A stretch of 64,000 nt of DNA from Micavibrio sp. TMED2 (GTDB lineage: Bacteria; Pseudomonadota; Alphaproteobacteria; TMED2), in assembly GCA_002168225.1 (NCBI GenBank), contig NHBH01000001.1, positions 1,314,370-1,378,369 of the forward strand, written 5' to 3'. The notes beneath the pieces were generated by a model that was not told the origin of the DNA, ran no database searches, and saw nothing but the letters and a program-made list of their open reading frames with translations. This document shows positions 43,499 to 52,200 of this stretch, piece by piece. The translations under genes were made by a program, and so were the position numbers. Each line of letters begins with the position of its first letter. Position 1 is the stretch's first letter.

Positions 43499-43965
43499 CA
43501 TCACGCCGCGAGACGGCGCTTGCGGCGGCGTTTGCGGCGCTGCAGGCGCTGGCCGATACAGACGAAAACCTGACCGGTAAGATATGGCGCAACCGGCGGC
43601 ATCCGCTCAATGAAACGGAAGCCCCGGCCATCATCATGATGGATGGTGGCCATGACCGGGTGGGTGATGCCGAAGACACCTATCAGGAACTGATTGACAT
43701 CGAATTCGCGGTTGAACTGGCCGTGACCGGTGACAGCGATGCGGCGGTCACTGTCGCGATCGATCAATATTATCAGGCGGTCACCAATGCGCTGGTTGCC
43801 GATCATACCCTTGGCGGGATTGCCGATGACATCACGGCAGATGGCATGGATGGCCCTGACCTGTTTGATGAAGCCGGTGCCCGCTTCGGCGCTGAATTTT
43901 CGCTGCGGTTCGTTGTCCGCATCGACCAGAACCCGCGTGATGTCAGCAAAGCGGCATTCACCTGA
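43495..43965 (+). CDS. Tail terminator/minor tail protein (gpU-like)
   Basis: A 156-aa protein with an N-terminal helix (ETALAAAFAALQALA), a beta segment (APAIIMMDGGHD), and a second alternating stretch (IDIEFAVELAVTG). The C-terminal strand FGAEFSLRFVVRIDQNP follows the tail-terminator pattern, as in gpU/phage tail completion proteins. It precedes the tail tube gene as expected. Moderate confidence, from order and pattern. Confidence 0.68.
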   Translation: MTSRRETALAAAFAALQALADTDENLTGKIWRNRRHPLNETEAPAIIMMDGGHDRVGDAEDTYQELIDIEFAVELAVTGDSDAAVTVAIDQYYQAVTNALVADHTLGGIADDITADGMDGPDLFDEAGARFGAEFSLRFVVRIDQNPRDVSKAAFT

Positions 43966-44011
43966 TCCATTCAGAACCCGTCTAATTCCCAGACCATCAA
44001 GGAAAACCATC

Positions 44012-44194
44012 ATGACAAAAATTCCGTCACACCGGGCCATGCGCGCCGGTGCGAAACCTGCTGCCCGGATCGAACTGACCAAGGGCACCGTTGAACGGCT
44101 GGGCAAGTCAGCCGCTGAAATCAAGGCAGAGAAGCCCGCCAAGGCTGGTGGCAAGCCCGCTGGCAAAGCCCCGTCACCCGACAAGGGTGATTAA
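44012..44194 (+). CDS. Small Lys/Ala-rich protein, 60 aa
   Basis: A 60-codon frame with AAGGAAAA before the ATG at 44012. It is very basic in the first half (SHRAMRAGAKPAARIELTKG) and low-complexity in the second (EKPAKAGGKPAGKAPSPDKG), similar in style to the tail of the 134-aa head protein. It fills the gap between tail terminator and tube genes. Function unknown. Confidence 0.6.
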   Translation: MTKIPSHRAMRAGAKPAARIELTKGTVERLGKSAAEIKAEKPAKAGGKPAGKAPSPDKGD

Positions 44195-44243
44195 GCCGCC
44201 ATCCTTACCGATCCCCATACATCACGAAACGGAGTGTCACCCC

Positions 44244-45404
44244 ATGTCCAATCTGGGTACCCGCAACAATCTGCTTTTGACGAAGATCGAAAGCACCCCC
44301 GGCACGTTTGAAACCATGGCCGCAACCGCTGATGCCATTGCGGTCGAGGGTCTCAATCCGCCAACCCCCAACGCCATCACGATCCCTGACAATTCGGCGC
44401 AGGCATCGCTTGACGGTCTCGGCACCGAAGTTGGTGGCATGACCATGCAGACCACCTTCACTGCCAAGCTGAAGGGGTCCGGCAGCGCCGGTGTTGCCCC
44501 GGAACTGGGCACGCTGCTGCGCATCTGCGGTTATCGTGAAGTTGTGGTGGCTGCTGCTGTTCCGGTATCGCCGGAAGCCTGTGCCGCCGCTGGTGGATCG
44601 CAGATTGCGGCAGTCCTCGGCGCATCCGCATCTGCAACCGCTGATGCCTATCTCGGTATGCCGGTGGAATTCAGCGGCGATAGTAGCGGCATTGGTCACA
44701 TCATTGATTACACGTCCGGCAAGGTTGCGACGCTGGCGCAGAGTTTTCAGAATGTTTTTGATGACGGTGTGGATTACCAGATTTTGCCAGCGGTGGCCTA
44801 TCTGCCGTCATCGACGGCGATCCCGGCGGCATCGCTCCGGCAATATCATGACGGCGTGCATTGGGATTTAACCGGCGTGCGCGGCAATGTCAGTTTTGCG
44901 TGGACGGCAGGTCAGACGGCGGTTGCTACCTTCACCCTAAACGGCATGTTCCATGACAAGGGTGATCTGGCGGTGCCATCGGATGCGGTGTTTGACAGTG
45001 TTCGCGCGCCGATCTGGAAAAACGGTGAAGCGCTGCTGGACCGGTCAGCCGTCGCGATCAATGAATTCTCGGTGGATACAGGCATTCAGGGTGCCTTCGA
45101 TCCCAACCCGAACCAGCTGGAAGGGTTTGATCCATATGTGCACACGCAGCGCCTTATCACCGGGTCGATCGATCCGAATGCCTCACTGGTCGCGACCCGT
45201 GATGCCTTCGCCGATTTCCGGGGTGGCACCGAACGGATTTTCCTTGCGCGCGCCGGTGCGGTTGCGGGCAACCGGGTGGCGATGATGGTGCCGAAAATGC
45301 GCTATCAGAACGTCACGCCGGGTGATCGCAGCGGGCGGCGTACAGACCAGATAAGCTTTGAAGCGATCGGTCAGGATAACGGCATAGCGCTGGTGGTCTA
45401 CTAA
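44244..45404 (+). CDS. Tail tube protein
   Basis: A 386-aa major tail protein candidate. The start MSNLGTRNNLLLTKIESTPGTFE, the TMQTTFTAKLKGSGSAG segment and CGYREVV are typical of tube subunits in GTA-like and Mu-like alphaproteobacterial phages. Repeated tube-strand phrases follow (VSFAWTAGQTAVATFTLNGMF, TDQISFEAIGQ). The ATG at 44244 has CGGAG upstream. Its place before the chaperone/tape-measure genes agrees. Confidence 0.82.
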   Translation: MSNLGTRNNLLLTKIESTPGTFETMAATADAIAVEGLNPPTPNAITIPDNSAQASLDGLGTEVGGMTMQTTFTAKLKGSGSAGVAPELGTLLRICGYREVVVAAAVPVSPEACAAAGGSQIAAVLGASASATADAYLGMPVEFSGDSSGIGHIIDYTSGKVATLAQSFQNVFDDGVDYQILPAVAYLPSSTAIPAASLRQYHDGVHWDLTGVRGNVSFAWTAGQTAVATFTLNGMFHDKGDLAVPSDAVFDSVRAPIWKNGEALLDRSAVAINEFSVDTGIQGAFDPNPNQLEGFDPYVHTQRLITGSIDPNASLVATRDAFADFRGGTERIFLARAGAVAGNRVAMMVPKMRYQNVTPGDRSGRRTDQISFEAIGQDNGIALVVY

Positions 45405-45447
45405 GGGGTTTTTAGCCTTCCCCCATCCTTGAGGGACCACCAAGCGC

Positions 45448-45488
45448 CGGGCGGCGGTTTCACCACGGCATGGTTCCGCCGCCGCCCG
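45448..45488 (+). terminator. Hairpin between tail tube and chaperone genes
   Basis: CGGGCGGCGG (45448-45457) pairs perfectly with CCGCCGCCCG (45479-45488) with a 21-nt loop. There is no T-run, so it may be an mRNA-stabilising hairpin or weak attenuator rather than a true terminator. Confidence 0.5.
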
Positions 45489-45556
45489 TCCTATCAATCA
45501 CGCGAACCATGCCAATCATCACAACAATTTCAACAGTCAGTCCAAGGAACCATGCC

Positions 45557-46258
45557 ATGAAGCTGCCAATTTCAACGGCGGATCGTATCGATTTCACGCC
45601 AGATCATTATGCCGGTGAGGATGCGCCGCCAAGCTATCAGATCAAGCCGCTGTCCCTGCGCGATCGCGCGGCGGTCAATCGCGCGGTGATGATCGCGGTC
45701 GGCAGCGTGCCAACGCTTGCCGGGCGGATCGAGTACATGACGGACAATCTCGCCAATGTTGTCGGCAACGGGATTGATGAAGCGCGGGCGGTTCTGGATG
45801 ATGCCGCCGCCACGGCGCAGCAGCATTGGGGCGATGATCTGGCGCTGGATTTTGAGCGGCTGCATGATGCCTTCATGCTCGACGATGCCGGTTATCGCCG
45901 CTTGTTCGCGGCGGAACAGCACTGGTTTGATGAACTGGTTATTCAGACCGTGGCGCGCGGCCTGCTCAAATGGTCCGGGATAACCGGGTCTGATGACAAG
46001 CCGCTGGCGCTGCGCGTGGTCAATGGCGGCGGTGATGTGGACCAGATCGGCTATCTGCCGAAACCTGACCTGATTGCGATCTTCAACCGGATCAATGATC
46101 TGTCCAGCCTGTCGGGGCAAGATGAAAAAAACTCCGCACCGCCGCTTGGATCGTCTGGCGATCAAAAGACTTCCAAGGCGGCAGGTACCCGGCAGACGGC
46201 GGCGAAGGCTGGCGCTGCCCGGTCACGGAAGAAATCCACCGCGAAAACCCCCGCATAG
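45557..46258 (+). CDS. Tail assembly chaperone, zero-frame product (gpG-like)
   Basis: A 233-aa protein that would coat the tape measure during tail assembly. The N-terminal ~180 residues are helical and acidic (PLSLRDRAAVNRAVMIAV, LALDFERLHDAFMLDDAGYRRLFAAE). The last ~45 residues (SAPPLGSSGDQKTSKAAG..KKSTAKTPA) are basic and low-complexity, typical of a read-on tail beyond a frameshift point. AAGGAACC lies upstream of the ATG at 45557. A slippery heptamer at codons 190-192 allows a longer product. Confidence 0.82.
   Translation: MKLPISTADRIDFTPDHYAGEDAPPSYQIKPLSLRDRAAVNRAVMIAVGSVPTLAGRIEYMTDNLANVVGNGIDEARAVLDDAAATAQQHWGDDLALDFERLHDAFMLDDAGYRRLFAAEQHWFDELVIQTVARGLLKWSGITGSDDKPLALRVVNGGGDVDQIGYLPKPDLIAIFNRINDLSSLSGQDEKNSAPPLGSSGDQKTSKAAGTRQTAAKAGAARSRKKSTAKTPA
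46126..46132 (+). other. Probable -1 ribosomal frameshift site
   Basis: A-AAA-AAC is in the canonical X-XXY-YYZ register of the chaperone frame (GAA AAA AAC). The -1 frame has a stop at 46123-46125, immediately before the site, and is then open for 103 codons. GC-rich DNA able to form structure follows. Confidence 0.85.
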
Positions 46259-46443
46259 GGCTGGATCGGGTCTGGCCCGGATGGCGTGATTTCTATCTTG
46301 TCTATGACGCCTATCGCGGGCCGGGCATGGGCGGGTCAGGGTACCTGCCCGATCCCGGCGGGATCAATGACCAGTCAGCCAAAATGCTGGATGCCTTTGC
46401 CACCATGGCAGACTGGGAAGCACAACTGAAAAAAGCGGAGTGA
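46132..46443 (+). CDS. Tail chaperone T-like domain, made by -1 frameshift
   Basis: The -1 frame from CTC at 46132 to TGA at 46441-46443 encodes 103 residues (LRTAAWIVWRSKDF..., LDRVWPGWRDFYLVYDAYRGPG, INDQSAKMLDAFATMADWEAQLKKAE). It has no ATG or other good start near its beginning, so it would be expressed only as a fusion of about 295 aa with the upstream chaperone, as with lambda gpG-T. The sequence has clear protein character (Trp-rich, amphipathic end helix). Confidence 0.8.
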   Translation, partial: LRTAAWIVWRSKDFQGGRYPADGGEGWRCPVTEEIHRENPRIGLDRVWPGWRDFYLVYDAYRGPGMGGSGYLPDPGGINDQSAKMLDAFATMADWEAQLKKAE

Positions 46444-46448
46444 CGGCC

Positions 46449-47105
46449 ATGGCACGGTTCAATCAACTGCGGATCGAGGCGGCCATTCGTGGCGATCTGG
46501 AAAAGGAAGTCAGATCGCAAGTGCGGGTTGTGAAGCAGTCGATCACCAGCGGGTTGCGAAAGGGCACCTATGCCACCCGCCGGGATATGCGGCGGCAGAT
46601 CACTCGCGGCAAATTTCGTCGCGGTAAGTCCGGTGCAGCGTTGGGTGATACGCTTATTGTAAAGCCAACGCCGCGCAAGGGCAGCAGCCTGACACCGGAA
46701 ATGCGGCTGTTCTCGGTTGCACGGTACAAGGCTGCATCCGGGCGACGGTCACAGGCGATCGATCTGATTACCATCTTTTCAGAAGGTGCCACGATCGAGG
46801 CGACACGCGGCAAGCTTCTGGCGAAGCCAACGGAACATGCACCGATGGACAGCAGCGGGCGGCGTCCAGCCACGCCAAGCGAAAGCGGCATCCCGCTGGT
46901 GTTCATTCCTTCGGGTGATGGTGGCTTCCTGATTGATGGCCGGGACAAGTCAGATCGACCGCCGATCCTGTACGTCCTGTTCCCGCGTGCGCGGATCAGC
47001 AAGCGGATCAATCAGGAACGGGCAATCGCCAAGGGCATCGAGAAAATACCGGAATTCATCGGTCAGGCTTGGGACAAACGGGCTGCTAAAAGGGGATTGG
47101 TCTAG
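46449..47105 (+). CDS. Phage tail-region protein (DUF6441-like)
   Basis: A 218-aa basic protein (LRIEAAIRGDLEKEVRSQVRVVKQSITSGLRKGTYATRRDMRRQITRG). Its start, with paired helices and many arginines, then a beta-rich second half (IPLVFIPSGDGGFLIDGRDKSDRPPILYVLFPRARI), recalls the DUF6441 family encoded between chaperone and tape-measure genes in alphaproteobacterial phages. The ATG at 46449 follows the frameshift frame's stop by 5 bp; a GTG at 46440 overlaps it. Exact role unknown. Confidence 0.7.
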   Translation: MARFNQLRIEAAIRGDLEKEVRSQVRVVKQSITSGLRKGTYATRRDMRRQITRGKFRRGKSGAALGDTLIVKPTPRKGSSLTPEMRLFSVARYKAASGRRSQAIDLITIFSEGATIEATRGKLLAKPTEHAPMDSSGRRPATPSESGIPLVFIPSGDGGFLIDGRDKSDRPPILYVLFPRARISKRINQERAIAKGIEKIPEFIGQAWDKRAAKRGLV

Positions 47106-47140
47106 TACGGTGCTTCTTTTCTATAAGGAAGCCAATGCCC

Positions 47141-48013
47141 ATGTTTGAGAAACTAAAATCGTTGTTCGGAAATCCGCCGCCGCCGCCGGTCATAGAAGGG
47201 CGCGAGCAATTCATTCCAGAAGCCGATATCGAAGATCACGACGCACCGCCAATAGATTTTGGCAAATTGGTTGAGGTCAAATTCTATTCGCCTCGGGATC
47301 GGGAGCCTGAGAAACCAAAGGCGAAGCCTCTGGAAAGTGCGGCATCTGATTGGGAAACAACCGATCAGGATTTGCATGGCATTATCGTCATGATCGAGTA
47401 TGTGGATGCGAAGGGCCAGGCATCCCAGCGACGCATTCGCATTGAGGCTATCAAGCGGCATCCGAACAAGCCGATGAACCTGCAGGCGTTTTGTTTTGAG
47501 CGGAATGCACGACGGACTTTCAAAGTTGAACGGATCAAGTCGGTTATCGATCCTGATGGTGTGGTTCATGATCCGAAAGATTATTTCGGTGTGGTACTGG
47601 GGGTTGCCGCAGATAAGGCAAAGCCCCCGCCGCAAGGCGCACATGGGGCCGCTGGCGTCGAACAGCGGCGGTGTTGCGTGCATGGCTGGCGGGTTCTTGT
47701 CGCTATGTGCTGGGCTGATGGTGACATGGATAGCGCAGAGGTTGACGCCATCGTCGATTACATTGTTGAGGAAGCGCAACACAATGGGCTGTCCAGTAAT
47801 GAGCACGATGTGGCGGCAATTCGCAGTTTCATTTGCCGTCAGACGCCACCGGACGCCGATCCGTGGGATAACCTGTTTGAGTTTGAGGAAGCGCCGCGCG
47901 ATGTGCAGCGGCGGTTGGTGAATGGCGCGCGGGCGGTTATGGAGGCTGACGGTGTGATTGATCCAGCAGAGAAAGAATTGCTGGATGAGATTATGATGGC
48001 TTTCGATGACTGA
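47141..48013 (+). CDS. WYL-like plus TerB-like cargo protein
   Basis: About 290 aa. After a Pro-rich, charged N-terminus, residues ~80-140 (IIVMIEYVDAKGQASQRRIRIEAI... ERNARRTFKVERIKSVID) resemble a WYL ligand-binding domain. Residues ~175-290 (VLVAMCWADGDMDSAEVDAIVDYI..., AVMEADGVIDPAEKELLDEIMMAF) form a TerB-type helical bundle with paired acidic D-G-x-x-x-x-x-E metal sites. It is not a virion gene by sequence and interrupts the tail operon, so it looks like a moron. Stress sensing or defence is a plausible but unproven role. Confidence 0.72.
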   Translation: MFEKLKSLFGNPPPPPVIEGREQFIPEADIEDHDAPPIDFGKLVEVKFYSPRDREPEKPKAKPLESAASDWETTDQDLHGIIVMIEYVDAKGQASQRRIRIEAIKRHPNKPMNLQAFCFERNARRTFKVERIKSVIDPDGVVHDPKDYFGVVLGVAADKAKPPPQGAHGAAGVEQRRCCVHGWRVLVAMCWADGDMDSAEVDAIVDYIVEEAQHNGLSSNEHDVAAIRSFICRQTPPDADPWDNLFEFEEAPRDVQRRLVNGARAVMEADGVIDPAEKELLDEIMMAFDD

Positions 48014-48327
48014 TATGCAAAATGCCTGAATATTTGTAATCGCGGGCATGATATTCCTGTCTTCAAGAAAAGCAGGATCGCCCGCGATTAAGCCTTGCAG
48101 TGCCCGGATAGTATAGATAGCTTTTGCATGGGTCTTCAAAACACCCATGCAAGAAGCGGCAATCCGGGCCGATAATCGGATGGATCAGCACACATTTTAT
48201 GTCCGGGGTCCGTCTGTGTATGTCCAAGGCGAAAGCCTAAAGACAGGCGGGGTCGACTTCTTGCGACTGTTTTGAACCCCGGGCACCAGTGATGGTGTCC
48301 GATCTCAATCAAAACGAGGCAAGAAGC
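48014..48327. ncRNA. Folded intergenic region before the antirepressor gene
   Basis: This 314-bp gap has no gene but several strong inverted repeats. TAATCGCGGGC/GCCCGCGATTA (48037-48047 with 48080-48090) encloses an inner CCTG/CAGG. TTGCATGGGT/ACCCATGCAA spans 48124-48133 and 48143-48152. CCGTCTGT/ACAGGCGG encloses AGGC-GAAA-GCCT (about 48208-48254). CGGGGT/ACCCCG lies near 48250-48285. This density suggests a structured RNA or regulatory leader for the antirepressor. Strand is uncertain; the plus strand fits transcription into the next gene. Confidence 0.5.
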
Positions 48328-49140
48328 ATGAATACAGATCATCTGGTCACCGTGACCGAACAGGAAATCAACGGCGAATTGCAACCAACGGTCGATGCAC
48401 GTGAGCTGCATGGGTTTTTGGATGTGCGGCGTGATTTCACAACTTGGATCAAAAGTCGCATCGAGCAATATGAATTTGTCGAAGGTACTGACTTTCTTTG
48501 CTCCCCCATTTTGGGGAGCAAAGAAAGGGGTGGGCACAACCGTAAAGAGTATGCGCTGACCCTCGACATGGCCAAGGAACTGGCCATGGTTGAGCGCACC
48601 GAAAAGGGGCGGCTGGTTCGGCGGTATTTCATCGAATGCGAACGGCGGTTCCGTGAGATGTCAGCGGCGGCCAATCTGCCAGCGGCAACAAAACCGGAGT
48701 TTGAAGACGTGGCAGAGTTTTTCGATCCTTCACCACTCGGGTTGTCGGCCTATCGGGCGAAGCTGGAAACGGTCAATCAGGCGTTCCGCCTGCGTGGTCA
48801 GCCAGCCGCGCTGCAGGTCTGGCAGCAGATGGGGTTGCCATCCCTCGGCGATAGTCCGCTGGCCGTGGCGGCGCAGATGGTCCGGGATGAAGATCGGCAC
48901 ATCAATCAATTCGGCACGGAAGCCCTGACCGAGGATTTGGGTAACCGGGTGCCAACGGCAGACATGTACCTTGCCTATAAGGAATGGTGCGCAGATGAGA
49001 ATATCGCGCCGGTCTCACATATCCGGTTCGGTCGGGTGATGCGCAAGCTGGGTTTTGATGTGGTTAAGTCGAATACCATCTATTACCTGAATGTGCGCAT
49101 TCTGGCGTCTTATCGTTACGTGGAGCGGCTGGAAGCCTGA
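48328..49140 (+). CDS. AntA/AntB-family antirepressor
   Basis: A 270-aa protein whose N-terminal part is an AntA domain: TVDARELHGFLDVRRDFTTWIKSRIEQYEFVEGTDF, then KEYALTLDMAKELAMVERTEKGRLVRRYFIECERRF. The C-terminal ~140 residues include a helical segment and a DNA-binding-like end (FGRVMRKLGFDVVKSNTIYYLNV). Antirepressors of this class bind and inactivate phage repressors. A perfect 15-bp hairpin lies inside the coding region. The ATG at 48328 has GAGGCAAG upstream. It is placed within the tail genes, which is unusual for an immunity gene. Confidence 0.88.
   Translation: MNTDHLVTVTEQEINGELQPTVDARELHGFLDVRRDFTTWIKSRIEQYEFVEGTDFLCSPILGSKERGGHNRKEYALTLDMAKELAMVERTEKGRLVRRYFIECERRFREMSAAANLPAATKPEFEDVAEFFDPSPLGLSAYRAKLETVNQAFRLRGQPAALQVWQQMGLPSLGDSPLAVAAQMVRDEDRHINQFGTEALTEDLGNRVPTADMYLAYKEWCADENIAPVSHIRFGRVMRKLGFDVVKSNTIYYLNVRILASYRYVERLEA
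48492..48527 (+). repeat. Perfect 15-bp inverted repeat inside the antirepressor gene
   Basis: CTTTCTTTGCTCCCC (48492-48506) and GGGGAGCAAAGAAAG (48513-48527) flank a 6-nt loop. It falls in the AntA domain coding region (residues CSPILGSKERGG) and has no T-run after it. Confidence 0.9.
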
Positions 49141-49168
49141 TCCAGCCAGACAATCAGATTTCAACCAA

Positions 49169-49194
49169 GGGTCGCTTTCGGGCGGCCCTTTTTT
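49169..49194 (+). terminator. Intrinsic terminator before the tape-measure gene
   Basis: GGGTCGC (49169-49175) and GCGGCCC (49182-49188) form a 7-bp stem with one G-U pair, followed by six T. It closes the cargo segment and separates it from the tape-measure gene. Confidence 0.75.
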
Positions 49195-49208
49195 ATTGGG
49201 GCATCGCC

Positions 49209-52200
49209 ATGACGCAGCGCCGTTTTGACATCCTGACCAAGGTTAATGGCGGTCAGGAAGCATCCCGCGATCTGGATAAGATTGGTCAATCTGGCAAGCG
49301 TTCATTTGACCAGATCAGGCAGGCCAGTGGCGGCGCTAGTGGTGGGCTGCAGGCTGTTAATAAGGTCTCTGGCGATCTTGACAACAGTATGCGCGGTCTG
49401 GCCGGTCGCCTTGGCACAGTTGGCGGTGCCATGTCAAAGCTGGGCGCTACCGGGGTGGCAGCCGCTGCCGGGATCGGTGCCACGGTAGTCGTTCTGCAAA
49501 AAGCTGTCGATGCTGCCAGCCAGTTTGAGCAATCGTCATTCCAGATCAACCAGCTTTTGGCCACCACGGGCAACGCCTCGGGCAAAACGGCGGATCAGAT
49601 TGAAACTCTGGCCAAGTCGCTTGGCGAAAGCACGCTGGCTTCAACCGGCGATGTTCGTAAGGCAGCGGCGCAGTTGCTTACCTTCAAGAATGTGGCTGGT
49701 GATGCCTTCGACCGCACGCTGGTTGCTGCGCAGGATTTGGCCTCTATCGGTATGGGGTCGATTTCCAGTGCCAGCCTTCAGCTTGCAAAAGCGCTCGAAG
49801 ACCCTGAACGCGGATTGGCCGCCTTGCGGGATGTCGGTGTCAGTTTTAGCGCGTCGCAAACGGAATTGATCAAGGGGCTGGTGGAGTCTGGCAAGCAGTT
49901 TGAAGCCCAGTCTGAAATTCTCGCGACGATCGAAGCCCAAGTTGGCGGCGCTGGTACTGCGCAGGCCGGTGGCCTAGCTGGCGCGGTTGATACGCTTGGT
50001 GAACGCTGGGGCTTCCTGCTGGAAAATATCGGTAATGCCGGGCCTATTCAGGCGGCAACGGCGGCCATGGCTGGCCTTGCTACCGTTGTCGGTGATAGCA
50101 ACGATGCGCTGTTCCAGTCTATCGAGGCGCAGCGCGGCGGTCTGATCCTGCAAATTTCCGATCTGGAAAAGCGGCTTGATGGCGCTTCGGCGGCGGATGA
50201 TCCACGCAGTCGCCGGGCGCAAAAGCAGCTTCAGGAAAACCTGCAAAACCTGCGGGCCGAACTGGCGCTGATTGATCGCAAGAATGCGGCCATGGAAGTG
50301 ACCGCCGGGCTTGCCGCCGATGCAGCGGATGATGCGGCGGCACAGGCGGAAGCTGATCGCAAGGCTGGTATTGCGGCAGAAGAACGGGTGAAGGCTGAGG
50401 AAAAGGCCCGGAAGGCAGCAGAGAAGGAAGCGGAAGCGCAGCGCAAGGCTGCGGAGAAGCTGGCCAAGGATGGTGCGGAACGGGTCAAGGCGCTCGAGAT
50501 AGAAACCGAACAGTTGAAGGCGCTCTATGATGCGCGGCTGCTTGGGGTTGAAGCCTATGAGGCCGAACAGGCATCGCAGGAACGCAGCAATGAAATCCGG
50601 GAAAAGTGGAACGGGCTGTCCGAAGCGGAACAGCAGAATATCCGCGACACCCTGGCCCTGCGTGATCAGGAAAAGCAGCGGCTTGATGATCTGATTGAGG
50701 CGGAAAAGGAACGTGCCAAGGCGGCAGAGGAAGCCGCGAAGGAAAGCCAGCGGGCAGCAGAAGAAGCCGCGCGGGCGGCGCAGGAACCATTCCTGAATGC
50801 CGCCAAGGGTATTCAGACGGCCTTCGCCGATACCTTCACCAGCATCTTCCGTGACGGCATTGACAGCTTTGGCGATCTGGCCGATGCGGTGAAGGACATC
50901 TTTTTCCGCATGGCCGGTGAACTGGCGGCGGTCAATCTGTTCGGCGGCACCTTTGCCAATATTGGTTCGGGCAATCTGACTGGCGGCAATGCTGGCGGCG
51001 GTGCTGCGTCCGGCAGCGGCGGGCTGATCGATGCGGCAAGCGGGCTGGTGCAGAATATCGGCAGCAGCATTGCCAATTCATTCATCGGCGACCTATCCAC
51101 AACGCTGCTGTCAACCACTGCGCCTTCGCTGTTCGGTTCAACGGCAGTTGGCCTCGGTGCCGCTGGTACCGCATCCGCTGCAACGGCGGCATCTGTCGGG
51201 GTGGCTGCGGTGCCGGGTGGTCTCAGTGCTGCCGGTATCGCGTCCGCTGCGCCATTGGCGGCGGCAGCGCCGTTTGTTCTGCCCGTGCTGGCGGCGGTGG
51301 CGGTGCCTCTTATCGCTGGGCTGCTCAAGAAAAAACCAAGCAACAAGGAAGGCAACGCCATCCTTGAACTGGATGATTTCGGGATTTCGGTTGGCGGTCA
51401 GGAAGGTAAGAAATTCAGTCAGGAAAACCGCGATGCCGCCGAAGGTATTGCGCAAAGCCTCGCACAATATGCGGCGGCGTTTGAGGCAATCAGCGGTGGT
51501 GATCTGACCGGGTCACTCCGGGTTGGCATCGGCAATCGTGATGGCATCTATGCCGAATTCGGTCAGGGTGAAACCAACCCTGAATTTGGTTATGGCAACG
51601 ATACCAGAAAATTTTATGACCGGTCGGAAGCCGGGATTGCGGCGCTGATCAATGACACGGCGCTGCTGATGGCTGATGAAGTTCGGGACAAGTTCCCGGA
51701 AGCAGTCCAGACCGCGCTGGACAATATCGATTTCACAGCGGAAACCGCGCTGTCCGATCTGAACTTTGCGGCCAATTTCACTGATCTGTTCGGTCTCGAC
51801 GCGGAAACGGTCGGGCCGATCCGGCAAGCCTATGATGCGCTGCAAGCATCGATCGAGGCAGCCAGCGATACGGCAGAACGGCTTGGCCTGTCGCTTGATG
51901 AAGTGGCGGCGCAGGGTGAGCGTGCCAATCAGGCATTCACGGATCAGATACGGGGTGGATACAACCAGCGCATTCTTGAACTGCTGGACCCGAACCGGGC
52001 CGAACTGATCGCGTTGCGTGATGCGTTTGATGCGGAGCGTGCCGATCTGATTGACGCCGGGCAATCGACGGTCGGGCTTGATGTGTTGCAGCAGCTTGCC
52101 GAACAGCGGGTTCTGGCGGATCAGATCGCGGATGCGGAAGCGCAGCGGGTCATCAGCCTTGAAGCGCAACTGGTCACGATCAATGACCAGATCACCGCTG

